Below are positions 42,077 through 51,474 of a DNA stretch of 64,000 bases, piece by piece (the stretch's first letter is position 1; every line of letters begins with the position of its first letter). The stretch is taken from positions 294,051 to 358,050 of the forward strand of contig SDOX01000005.1 of the NCBI GenBank assembly GCA_004565275.1. The letters run 5' to 3'. Source of the stretch: Nannochloropsis salina CCMP1776 (taxonomy: Eukaryota; Sar; Eustigmatophyceae; Eustigmatales; Monodopsidaceae). A program made the position numbers and the translations under genes. The notes beneath the pieces are model-generated. The model had not been told where the DNA came from, ran no database searches, and saw nothing but the letters and a program-made list of their open reading frames with translations.

Positions 42077-43774
42077 ATGCTGGGCATGAATCCTATGAAT
42101 GCTTTGGGTGCAGGTACGTGGAAAACATGCATGCTTGTTTGTGTGTGTGGACACCAAGAACACGTCTTGCTAGTAGCAAAGACAGAAGTGAAAAATACCA
42201 GCACCATGGCGGACATCGCGGAAACAGAGGACAGGCATATGTGTATTATCTACACCAACGACCACATTATTTTTGTGTGGGATCTATACTCCTGTGTTCT
42301 AACACATCAAAAAGTCGTAGCACGGGCCTTACCTAAGCGTGCGCAAACGCATCCTTTCTCTCACATTGCTTCCATTCCCGATGCGAACTACCAATTGCAA
42401 CGTACGCCTAGTGAATATCAGTGCTCCTGCACAGTCGAATAGCCTTGCAGGAGGAGGTGGACAGGGGTATGAGGAATTGATCCCACTGGTGTTGCAGCTG
42501 TCGGAGCTGAGTAAGGTAGAGTTGGGGATGAAGAGCTAAGTCGTAGAATCCCTGGGGCAAGCACGTAGGTTAGAAAATGCCAGAAAGCATAGCGTGGAAT
42601 GGAAATGTTTCGCTCAAACGAGCAGGCCCGGGCAAGCAAGGCGCACGCCAACTAGGCGAGCGCGAGGGAGTGAAGTAGAAGAGGGGGGAGAGGGGCCGAG
42701 TCGGGATCCCTGAATCATGCCCCACGTCCTCTCTCTGCCCTTTTCTCACCCGTCCTTGTAACTGCCTCCCTCCTTTCTTTGCACCTCACCACCGACTCCT
42801 TCCCTGCTTCCCGGCACACAGCGGGAGACGGCGTTGATGGAGCTGAGTAAGAAGAGGGAAGTCTACCCGGACCTGGCGCCTGTCCTGTGGCACTCGGTCG
42901 GGACCATGGCCGCGCTCCTGCAAGAGATCATCGCCATCTACCCCATGCTGACTCCACCCACCTTGACGGCGCAGGCCAGCAATCGAGTGTGCAACGCCTT
43001 GGCGCTCCTGCAGTGCGTGGCCTCCCACACGGAGACCCGGGGCCTCTTCCTTCAAGGTGGGTGGGGGCGCGGGAAGGGGGCGCGGAGGTAGGAAGGGAGC
43101 GAAGAGAGGTGTGCAGTCTTTATGCTCAGCATGTGGGCTCATGCACTTGTGGGGGTGCGGTGTGCGAGGGCACAGGCGAGCTACCAGAGCGATGGCTCCT
43201 ATCTCTGACGGTTGCCTCCTTCTCTTCCTCCCGGTCTCCAGCACACATCCCCATGTACCTCTACCCGTTCCTCAACACGGTCATGAGCAAGAGCCGACCC
43301 TTCGAATACCTGCGCCTGACCTCTTTAGGCGTGATTGGCGCACTCGTCAAGGTGGACGACGCGGAAGTAATCTCCTTCCTCCTCCAAACCGAGATCATTC
43401 CGCTCTGTCTGCGCATTATGGAGACCGGGAACGAGCTTTCCAAAACCGTCGCCACCTTCATCGTGCAAAAAGTGCTACTGGATGAGATGGGCCTGAACTA
43501 CATTTGTGCCACAGCCGAGCGTTTTTTCGCAGTGTCCACCGTCTTGAGCAATATGGTGCAGGCTTTGATCGAAGTGCCCTCCGTCCGCCTGCTAAAGCAC
43601 ATCGTCCGATGCTACCTGCGCCTGTCTGAGAACCCCCGTGCCCGCGATGCCCTCCGCCAGTGCTTGCCTGACGCGTTGAGGAGCGACCAGACGTTTTCTC
43701 AATGCCTGAAGGACGACGTGACGATAAATCGGTGGCTGGCGAATTTGCTGTACAACATAACTGAGGGAGCGTGA
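42077..43774 (+). CDS. CNOT9: CCR4-NOT complex subunit 9 (Rcd1/Caf40)
   Basis: Exons 42077-42113, 42412-42515, 42822-43056 and 43242-43774 join in matching phases (1, 0, 1), giving about 302 residues against 299 in human. The armadillo-like core is close to the plant and animal protein: [97 protein letters not shown] and [23 protein letters not shown]9 bridges the deadenylase complex to RNA-bound regulators such as GW-repeat and Roquin-type proteins. The tiny first exon ([12 protein letters not shown]) is a prediction. The alternative is an ATG at 42381 reading straight into exon 2, which gives 300 residues. Confidence 0.93.
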
Positions 43775-44357
43775 GGGGAAATATCATCGATTTGTAAATG
43801 GAATAAAGCACTCCAGGGCTCAATACAGGATAAAAAGAAAAATTCATAAATTGTGGGTGTCAAAAGCTTGCCTCACTTCGCCGCGCGATTTCACAAACCG
43901 TTATGATGCTCAGATACCTCTCGTGTGAGGCACAAAGAACGAAAGTCGGACGGATGGAGACGTAACGACGGCAAAGCCTACGTCACTTCCTGTACAATTT
44001 ACTGAAAAGGGTACTTGTACCGACTGGAAGTGCACAATCACACAGGCCGGAGCCTTCCCTGTAAGATTTCACATATTTACGTGCCTGGGAGCAGAGGTGG
44101 GGAGGTTCCTCGCTCGTTTCCCGCGTCTTTCACTAGACGGAAAAGCCGTCGAAATAATCCCAAACCACGTACTCCCGCACGAGGCTTCAATGTAGAGGCG
44201 CAGTAGATTGACGCAAGGCTTCTGTGTGCCTTTCGCAGCGGCCTCTTCCTCCATTTTTGTTTTCATTGTTTTTCGCTTCTTCTTGCCCTTACCACCGCAC
44301 AGGAAGTTCTCAACAAAAGAGTCGACAGAGACCTTCGTCAGTTTTTTTCCAAAAAAG
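43775..44357. other. Intergenic region
   Basis: About 580 bases between CNOT9 and the acidic gene. The frame upstream of ATG 44358 stays open (from 44208) without an ATG and is probably UTR. Confidence 0.4.
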
Positions 44358-47339
44358 ATGGACAGTGTGGGAGAACATGACACCGGCTTCTTATACTCGG
44401 TGCCTACCCCTGCCTCCTTTGAAAGTGTGGCAGCGAATCGCGCCCCCGGGTCAGTCGTGGCCCCTGTTAAATTTCCACCTACCTACCCCACCAACTCTCA
44501 GGAGGGCCAAGCAGGCGGCCCTTCCCCCCCGCCGTACCCATCGAGACCCACCACGATGGCCGCCGCAGTAATAAAAAGCAGAAATGGCGATGGCTCGGGG
44601 CCGGCATCTCTTCATTTCGAGGAGCTTATGATGAATGTGAGCGAATCCCTCTCGAGTTCAAGTCCGGGCAGGCAGGCCAAAGCCCAGAAGAGCCTACACA
44701 GCACCCCCACCCCTGTAGACGCCGCACGCGCAGTAACCGAGCGTGTTTCTTCGCCATCTATCCCCTGTGTGGGGAGGGAAAGTCCCAGGGGGCCACGCGG
44801 GCCCGAGGGCACGCCGCGAAGTGTGTACCCTTCGGAGGTGGAGTCTCCCCCAGCCTTGCCCTTGTCACCGGGGGATGCGGTGCAGGAGGACGGACTCTTG
44901 TGGACCGAGACGCAGGTGGACGTGGACGGTGAGGGAGGGGGCACTCAAGTGGATTCTCTGTCCGCGGCGATGGAGAGGGAGGCGGAGGGAAGGCAGGTGG
45001 AGGAGCCCTTGGGAGGGGGGGGGGGGGGGAGGGTGATGGCGATGGGGTCGGAGGGAGGGAGGGGGGAGGAAGGGGAAGACGAAGAGGAGGACGGAGGAGG
45101 GGAGAGAGGAGAAGGGACGGGCCCCTCTGGTGGCGATGGAAGCGGGGCGGGCACGGAGCAAGAGGCTTCCCCCCCCCGGCTGGTCTTGAACGATGATGCC
45201 CTTGGATGGGAGAAGGAGGGAAGGGCGGTCCCGGTGGGGAAGGTGGAGAGCTGCAATTTGAGCGAAGAATTCCCATCTCTGAGCTCTACGCAGCGTGCGG
45301 GGGGCGGGACGGAGCGCTACGTGGAAGGGGAGCAGTCTCAGTCGAAGCTCAGTGGGGGCGGGGGCGGGGAGGGGAGTGAGGGTTCAGCCCTCTCCTTCCC
45401 CAATTTGACTTCCCAGATGTCTGTCTGTGGAGGAGAAGGGGGAGGAGGAGGGAGGGCGAGGGTGGAGACGGATGACGCGGAGATGTCACTGTCCCTGGGG
45501 TTCCCGTCGGGCGCGGAGGAGGAGGAGGAGGGAGAGGAAGGGGGGGAGGAGGAAGAGGAGGAGGAAGGGGGGGAGGAGAAGGAAGAAGAGGAGGAAGAGG
45601 GGGAGGAGAAGGAAGAAGAGGAGGAAGGGGAAAAGAAAGGAGCGGACAAAAGGGAGGGAGAGATGGAGGAGGAGATGGGTGATGGAGAGGAGGGGAAGAA
45701 GCAGTCAGAGGGCGCCCGTATCTTATCCGAGAGAAGGGGTCTCAGGCGTGTGGGGGAGAAAGAAGCGTGGCAAGGTGATTCGAGGGATGGAAAGGAGGAA
45801 GCGATGGAAATGGAAGTCGGTGCAGAAGAGGTAGAGGGGGGGGAGGAGGGGGAGGAGGAGGAAGAGGAGGAGTCTGTGGCGTCGCAGAGCTCCAGACAGG
45901 AAGACCCCCGATGGTCCCAGCGAACAGCTCCCACCCTGAGGGAGGGCAGGGAAGGGGAGGAGGAGGAGGTGAGGGAGGAGGGCGGGGCGGAGGCAGGGAA
46001 GGAAGTTTCACCGGCTCGAACGACCCGTGGGGGACCGGAGTTTTTCTGGAACAAAGCCAAGCATTCCAGCCAAGAACCCTACCTTCCCTCTCCACCTCCC
46101 TCGTCTTCCCCCCCCCCTCCGTCGCCCTCCCTTCTTGCCTCCCCTCCCGCCCTCCAGGAGGGAGGTAGCGCGTCCGACGCAGGCTCTTTGTCCGTGAGGG
46201 CTTTGAGGCCAGGCGAGGGAGTGGCAGGGAGGAACGGAGGGGAGGAGATGGAGGGTCGGGAAGCCTGCGGCCGTCCCAGGGGGAAGTCAATGCCACTGGG
46301 GAGGTTGGGTGCTGGACTGATGAGGACGGATGGGAAGGAAAAGAAAAAGCAATCCTCCTCTTCAACCCCCTCTGCTTCCGTCGCGGTTGAAGAAGGGCGA
46401 GACATACCCAGGCGTGGCAGGCCACTTCGTCCATGCGAGGAGGGGCAGGAGGAGGAGGAGGAGGAGGAGAAGGAGGAGGAGGAGGAGAAGGAGGAGGAGG
46501 AGGAGAAGGAGGAGGAGGAGGAGGAGAGGGGTCTGGTGAGGACGAAGGAGCGAGGGGAGGTGGGAGAGCGTCCAGCGACACCGCCAAACGCGCCAGAATG
46601 GATAAAGGCGCGAAGATCATCTCCACGTCCTAAGGTGATGCCGGCGTGGGGTCCGTTGGAGGGGGGAGGAGGAGGAGGAGGAGGAGGAGGAGGAGGAGGA
46701 GGAGGAGGAGGACGCGCAGGCGGGCGGTCGTGGCGAGCGTGGGGCAATGACAAGCGGCGTTGCAGTGAGGACGAGGGAAGGGAAGGTTCAGGACGACGCG
46801 GCCAAGACAGGGCGCGAGCGCGCCGTCTCCTCCAAATCCCTCCCCTCCCCTCTCGCTGCCCGTACGCGAACATCACCGGGGGAGGGAGAGGGCGGGAGGC
46901 AGGGGACGGGAGGGCACCGGCTGTCGACTCCAGCCCTACGAGTCCTGCTTTTCGAGGAGGAGCTGCGGGCGCGGGAGAGAGAGCTCGAGGCCAGGGCGTG
47001 CATGTTGCGCGAGAGGGAGAGGAGGCTGGACGAGCGGCAGGCCGCCTTGGAGCGCATCAATCGGACGCTGGCGGAAGGGAAGGTTCTGGGTCCAGACGCC
47101 TGGCCTGCGGGCGGCGGGAAAGGGAAGGGGGGGGTAAGGGAAGGAGGGGGGAGGAGCGAGCACTTTGGATAGGAGGAAGGGGTTGCAGGCAAGGCGGGTG
47201 TGGAGGAGGGCGGGAGGGTGGGAGGGCGGGAGGGCGGGGGGAGGCAAGGGAGGGAAGGAGGGCTCCGGGAGGAAGAAACGAGGCCGTGGCGGGTGGGAGG
47301 AGGAAGGGACTCGAGGAGAAGAGATGGAGGAGGAGGTGA
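44358..47339 (+). CDS. N-terminal acidic low-complexity part of a large gene (possibly of the BRCT-BAH protein)
   Basis: ATG 44358 opens with a normal-looking start (MDSVGEHDTGFLYSVPTPAS, FESVAANRAPGSVVAPVKFP). About 850 residues of Glu/Gly/Ser-rich sequence follow, with poly-Glu tracts and several SQ/TQ sites. This frame ends at 47339, but from about 46700 another frame carries the better protein signal: LRVLLFEEELRARERELEAR and RERERRLDERQAALERINRT, a clear coiled coil (to about 47130, where a GTAAGG donor follows). The frame change lies in or near GGA-repeat DNA, so an intron or a repeat-length error is likely. It probably continues across the scaffold gap into the BRCT gene, which would give an SQ/TQ-rich DNA-damage mediator; that link is inferred. 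Confidence 0.55.
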   Translation: MDSVGEHDTGFLYSVPTPASFESVAANRAPGSVVAPVKFPPTYPTNSQEGQAGGPSPPPYPSRPTTMAAAVIKSRNGDGSGPASLHFEELMMNVSESLSSSSPGRQAKAQKSLHSTPTPVDAARAVTERVSSPSIPCVGRESPRGPRGPEGTPRSVYPSEVESPPALPLSPGDAVQEDGLLWTETQVDVDGEGGGTQVDSLSAAMEREAEGRQVEEPLGGGGGGRVMAMGSEGGRGEEGEDEEEDGGGERGEGTGPSGGDGSGAGTEQEASPPRLVLNDDALGWEKEGRAVPVGKVESCNLSEEFPSLSSTQRAGGGTERYVEGEQSQSKLSGGGGGEGSEGSALSFPNLTSQMSVCGGEGGGGGRARVETDDAEMSLSLGFPSGAEEEEEGEEGGEEEEEEEGGEEKEEEEEEGEEKEEEEEGEKKGADKREGEMEEEMGDGEEGKKQSEGARILSERRGLRRVGEKEAWQGDSRDGKEEAMEMEVGAEEVEGGEEGEEEEEEESVASQSSRQEDPRWSQRTAPTLREGREGEEEEVREEGGAEAGKEVSPARTTRGGPEFFWNKAKHSSQEPYLPSPPPSSSPPPPSPSLLASPPALQEGGSASDAGSLSVRALRPGEGVAGRNGGEEMEGREACGRPRGKSMPLGRLGAGLMRTDGKEKKKQSSSSTPSASVAVEEGRDIPRRGRPLRPCEEGQEEEEEEEKEEEEEKEEEEEKEEEEEERGLVRTKERGEVGERPATPPNAPEWIKARRSSPRPKVMPAWGPLEGGGGGGGGGGGGGGGGGRAGGRSWRAWGNDKRRCSEDEGREGSGRRGQDRARARRLLQIPPLPSRCPYANITGGGRGREAGDGRAPAVDSSPTSPAFRGGAAGAGERARGQGVHVAREGEEAGRAAGRLGAHQSDAGGREGSGSRRLACGRREREGGGKGRRGEERALWIGGRGCRQGGCGGGREGGRAGGRGEAREGRRAPGGRNEAVAGGRRKGLEEKRWRRR
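46441..46713 (+). repeat. GGA-rich microsatellite tracts
   Basis: Near-pure AGG/GGA triplet runs at 46445-46530 and 46660-46713, inside coding DNA. They encode poly-Glu or poly-Gly depending on frame. Similar runs lie at 45515-45640 and 45838-45870. Strong purine asymmetry on the + strand runs through the whole 44.9-48.6 kb region. Confidence 0.9.
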
Positions 47340-47437
47340 CTCGAGGACAAGAGATGGAGGAGGAGGGCGGGCCGGAGGTGGCTTTCGGACTGGGCGGGAG
47401 GGGAGGACGGTGGAGTCCCGTTCGGGCTTTCCGAAGC

Positions 47438-47537
47438 NNNNNNNNNNNNNNNNNNNNNNNNNNNNNNNNNNNNNNNNNNNNNNNNNNNNNNNNNNNNNNN
47501 NNNNNNNNNNNNNNNNNNNNNNNNNNNNNNNNNNNNN
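47438..47537. other. Scaffold gap (100 N)
   Basis: Exactly 100 N, the conventional placeholder for a gap of unknown size. It interrupts the region between the coiled-coil exon and the BRCT-BAH exons. Confidence 0.99.
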
Positions 47538-47711
47538 CAAGAAACGCCTTTCTTCCCTCCCCCTCGCCCACCCCTCCTCCACGCCCCTGGCAAGTCCTTC
47601 CCCCTCACTCCTGACCAGAACCTTCCCGGCCCCGCCCCCCCCGCGCGAGCATCGGCTTGTGACACCGAAGGTAGGAAGGGGGGGGGGTGTCCGAGCCCCG
47701 CCAGGTCGGGG

Positions 47712-50700
47712 GTGGAGGCGCGGGGAGGCGGGAGTAACGTTTTTTTGAACGGACGGAAACGCCCCTTGGATTACTTTAGCAGCTGCAGCGAGGAGGAGGA
47801 AGAGGAGGAGGAAGGGCAGGGGCCGCTTCGGACGGCGCGTGGAAGGGAAGGGAAGGGAGGGAAGGGAAGCGGGGAGACGGGAGGACTTGGAGTGGGCGCG
47901 GGCAGGGGCTACGTGATCGTGGGGGCTGGGGCTCGAGGGCCGGCGCACGGACCGGACCCGGCGGCGTCTCCCGCCTACAATAAAGGGGGGGCACCGCATG
48001 GGAAGCGTCCCCTCCCTCGTCCCCTCCCTGGTCTCCCGCCTCGCGGGGCGGGGTTCGAGCCGGGCGGCAAGGCCGGGCACCGACCGTCCTTCCAGGAGGT
48101 ATGGGAGCACTTGCGGACGCTGGGGTGGCAATGGAGGGCGGGGGGGGGGCTGATCTCCTTCTACTACGTGCGCCCGGGCCGGAGCGTGCTCAAGGGGAAG
48201 AAGGGGAGGGACTATTTCACGGACGAGGAGTCTCTCGTAGCCTGCGCGGCGAGGGAGGGGTTGCTGCCGCCGATGGGGACGAGGGAGGGAGGAGGGGCGG
48301 GGGGTGAGGACTTGCGGGAGATATGCGACGAGGAAACGCAGGGGGAGGAGGAGGGAGGGGAGAAGGAGGAGGGGAGACAGGAAAGGGGGAAGGCAAGCGG
48401 GGAGGAAGCGCCCCGGGAGGGGCGGAGCGCGCGGATTAGGGATCGAATGCGCCGGAAGCAGGAAGCAGAGGAGAGGAGGAAGGAAGAAAGGAAGGAGGGA
48501 GGGAAGGAGGGAGGGAAGGAGGGAGGGAAGGAGGGAGGGAAGGAGGGAGGGAAGGAGGGAGGGAAGGAGGGAGGGAAGCGAGGGAGGGAAGCGAGGGAGG
48601 GAAGCAGGGAGGGAAGCAGGTGGGGTCCGTGTCTCGTGCAGGCATAGTGGCCTCCCCCTCCTGTCCCCCTCCAACGCCCCGCCCCCCGCCCCCCCGCCCC
48701 AAGGCGTCGGAGGCCGCCGAGGAGATGGAGGCGAAAAGGTTGGCGAGAGGAGTGTCGGACGCCGGCGAAGGCAGGAGGGAGGCGCCGCTGGTGCTCAGCT
48801 TCCGAGAGCGGTGGGCGCGTCTCCTCAAGGAGGGCTGGACGTACCGGCGGGGGAAGGAGCTCGTGGGCAACTACTACCTGCGTCCTGGGAAGACGTTGGC
48901 GACGGGGGTGGTGGGGGAGGATGTCTTCTTTTCTGCGGAGGCCTTGCAGGAGTGGTGTGAGAGGAGGCAGCGGGGGGCGGAGGGGTCCAGGGAGGGGGGG
49001 AAGGAAAGCAAGGCGACCCGACTGTCCTCCCTGGTTGGGGAAGCAGAAGGGGAGGAGGAGGAAGAAGGGGAAGAGGGAGGGAGGGAGGGGAAGGGCGGGG
49101 GAAAGGGAAGCGTGAAGGGAGGAGGCCGGGCCTCGTCTGGGTCGACGGGAAGGAAGACGGCCCGAGGCATGGGGAAAGAGGCCGCCTGGAACGAGTCCAC
49201 ACAGCCACAGCTGGACGTTCTGGCCGCCCGTCACGCCGCGGGGGGTCTCTACGGCCCCCATCGTTCGCTCGCGCCCCCAGAATCGTCGGGAGGGATGCGA
49301 GGAGAGCGGGAGGACCCGGGGCGGGGGGGGGAAGCGGTCGACTTCTCGAGCCCACCTCCGACCTCCCGCGGCCAACGCCTGCGGGAGGCCCCGTCTTCCC
49401 CCTCCTTGTCCTGCTCCTCCTCGGTCGTGCGGGGCCCGACGCCCCACAGCGCCTCCCGGACGCGTTCCTCGCTCTTCCAGGGCCTGCGTTTTCTTTTGAC
49501 GGAAGTGGACGACCAGCGTCGCTTCCTCGAAGCCCGGATACGCAACAACGGCGGCACGGTCCTGCTTGCCTTGGCCGGACTGTCCTCGCTCCCGCCCTCG
49601 TTGCTGGATGCAGGGGACGAGGAGGGAGGGGAGAAGGGGGAGTCTGGGCCCTACCAGGGCATGGTGGTGGTGGCGGGGCCCACGGGGTATCGGAAATTGA
49701 AGTACATGTGGGCATTGGCTAGCGGCGCCCCCCTCGTCCACAAGGACTGGCTCGAGGCCTGCCTGGCCGAGCAGCGACGTCTGCCCTTTTTTGGCCTGGA
49801 ATGGGGGAAAGTGGGGGGAGAGAAGGCGCGCAGGAACTATGCCCTTCCCGTGGGGTTGTCGCTGCTGGAGGAGCGGTTTCTCTTCCGCCCACCGTCGCCC
49901 TTGGAGGACGCCCGGCCCAACCCCATCTTTCAGGGCAAGTGCGTCCTCTTCTGCTGTTCCGATGCCTCCTTTGCCGGGGAATGGAAGGCCGTTTTTGCCG
50001 CCGCGGGCGCCGTCGCGGCCAGTGTGGTGGAAGTGGAGGCCGACTGGGTGCGAGGCCACCGGGTGGACTTTTTGGTAGGGGACCCCAGTTGGCCCAGCCA
50101 CCACCTGCAGCAGGCGGCGCGGCAGGGAGAGGGGCCAGGGGAAGGCGGTGAGGCAGTGTGCCTGGTCAAGACCCTCTTGTTGCGGGGCCAAGCCCGTCCG
50201 CAGTCTTTCGATTGGGTCGTGCAGAGCTTGGTTCACGGGCGCTTGCTGCCGGGGGATGCGCATCCTCGCTTCGCCCTGGGCTGGGAGGTGGACTTGAGGA
50301 CGGGCGCTTTGACGCAGGAGGGAGGGAACGAGAATGGGAAAGGGAGGGCGTACCATATCCGGGTCGCCTCCGAGGGTGGCGCAGTGAAGAGGTACGAGGA
50401 GGGAGATTTTATCCTGCTGAAAAGGCTGGGAGGAGGGGGTGACGGGCTGCTGTCGCCGGCTGAAAAGGGCGTGGGCGGGGGCCGTGGAAAGCCAAGCCCG
50501 CGAGTCTCTCCCCGAAAGGGTGCGAACAACACGCCCCAAGCCGGCCGGGAGGCAAATTCTTTCAAGAGGGACCAGGTCTTTGCGCGATTGCGGCGCATTC
50601 TATCGCCCCAGTGGGTGGAGGTGGAGTTCTTTCGTCAACCGGACCCAGAAAGGCAGCCGGCCATGCTGGTCTTGGACACGGCGAGGGGGCCGGAGAAGGT

Positions 50701-50821
50701 GGGCATTGGCAGGCTCGCGGGGAAGTTCTTGTTGTTGGATGTGGAGGCCTACTTTGCGCACGATTGCTACACCCGAAAGAGTGAAGATATCTACTACACG
50801 GCGCACTTGGGAAGGGGTTGA
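47712..50821 (+). CDS. Tandem BRCT plus BAH protein with duplicated GW/YY/DYF module
   Basis: Segment 1 (frame from 47712 to about 48619) contains NGRKRPLDYFSSCSEEEE and a ~52-residue module (48090-48245: FQEVWEHLRTLGWQW, FYYVRPG, GKKGRDYF). A GGGAAGGA repeat follows, then segment 2 (about 48620-50821) in another frame with a second module copy (48800-48955: FRERWARLLKEGWTY, NYYLRPG, GVVGEDVFF). BRCT 1 follows (49477-49800: FQGLRFLLTEVD, RIRNNGGTV, VVVAGP, LKYMWALASGAPLVHKDWLE). BRCT 2 (49920-50255) begins IFQGKCVLFCC. The final BAH-like domain (50340-50815) has YEEGDFILLKR, WVEVEFFRQPDP and LAGKFLLLDVEAYF. The tandem BRCT resembles 53BP1/Crb2-type checkpoint mediators and the BAH would read histones. 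The 5' start is unresolved because of the gap. The join near 48619 is not in phase as written. Confidence 0.7.
48475..48617 (+). repeat. Twelve-nucleotide GGGAAGGAGGGA tandem repeat
   Basis: About eight near-perfect copies, then diverged GGGAAGCGAGGGA units, inside the BRCT gene. In one frame it encodes repeated EGGK. The reading frame differs before and after it, so copy number here decides the protein. Confidence 0.92.
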
Positions 50822-51474
50822 GGAGGGTGTGCGAAAGTGGGGGAAGGGAGGGATGAGGGAGAGGCAGGAAGGTCGCTTGAGAAGAAATTGATCCGGGGGA
50901 AATTTCCGGAAAAAGAAGCAGAAACGTGTAGCTCCCGTCCTGATATAAAACTGACCACCCCCTGGTTGTCTTGATGAGCCAGACATTTTCAAAATACATC
51001 GATGCCCTAGAAAGTCCATTAATCTTCGAAAAAGAAAACAAGGTGCCCGTGAGGCTACCCGGAACTCTCAATCCACACCTATTTTTATCAGTGCATTGTA
51101 GCCAACAAAAAATGCTTGTCCCTCTACCCTCGCCCATCACGCTCGATACCTTTTGACCATCAGTAAGTCGTAACCCTCCCTTTTTATTGGTTTTTCTTGT
51201 CATATTTTCTTCTTCTCTTCTCCTCAAATCATGTGATAGCAAAATCGTTCCGCTTTTCCTTACATCTATTCTATCACCTTCATCTTCAAAATCTCAAAAA
51301 TCTCCTACCGCAAGTCGCGTGTTTCGTATGGCTGCCATTCTCAAAAAGATCCCTGCTCTTGACAGCATTCCGTAACCCTTTATAACCCAAAGCAGGAAGA
51401 CGGATGCCACGTCGCATAGGTAACACCCCTCTTTGCCTTGTTCAAGCCTTTCTTGCCGCCGTCGTCTCTCAGAA
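50822..51474. other. Convergent intergenic region
   Basis: About 650 bases between the BRCT-BAH stop and the malate synthase stop. AT-richer, no gene seen. Confidence 0.4.

Noticed and set aside
45338-46876. Long minus-strand Pro/Ser-rich ORFs opposite the acidic gene
   Set aside because: Mirror images of purine-rich repeats. The plus strand has the better start, coiled coil and downstream domains.
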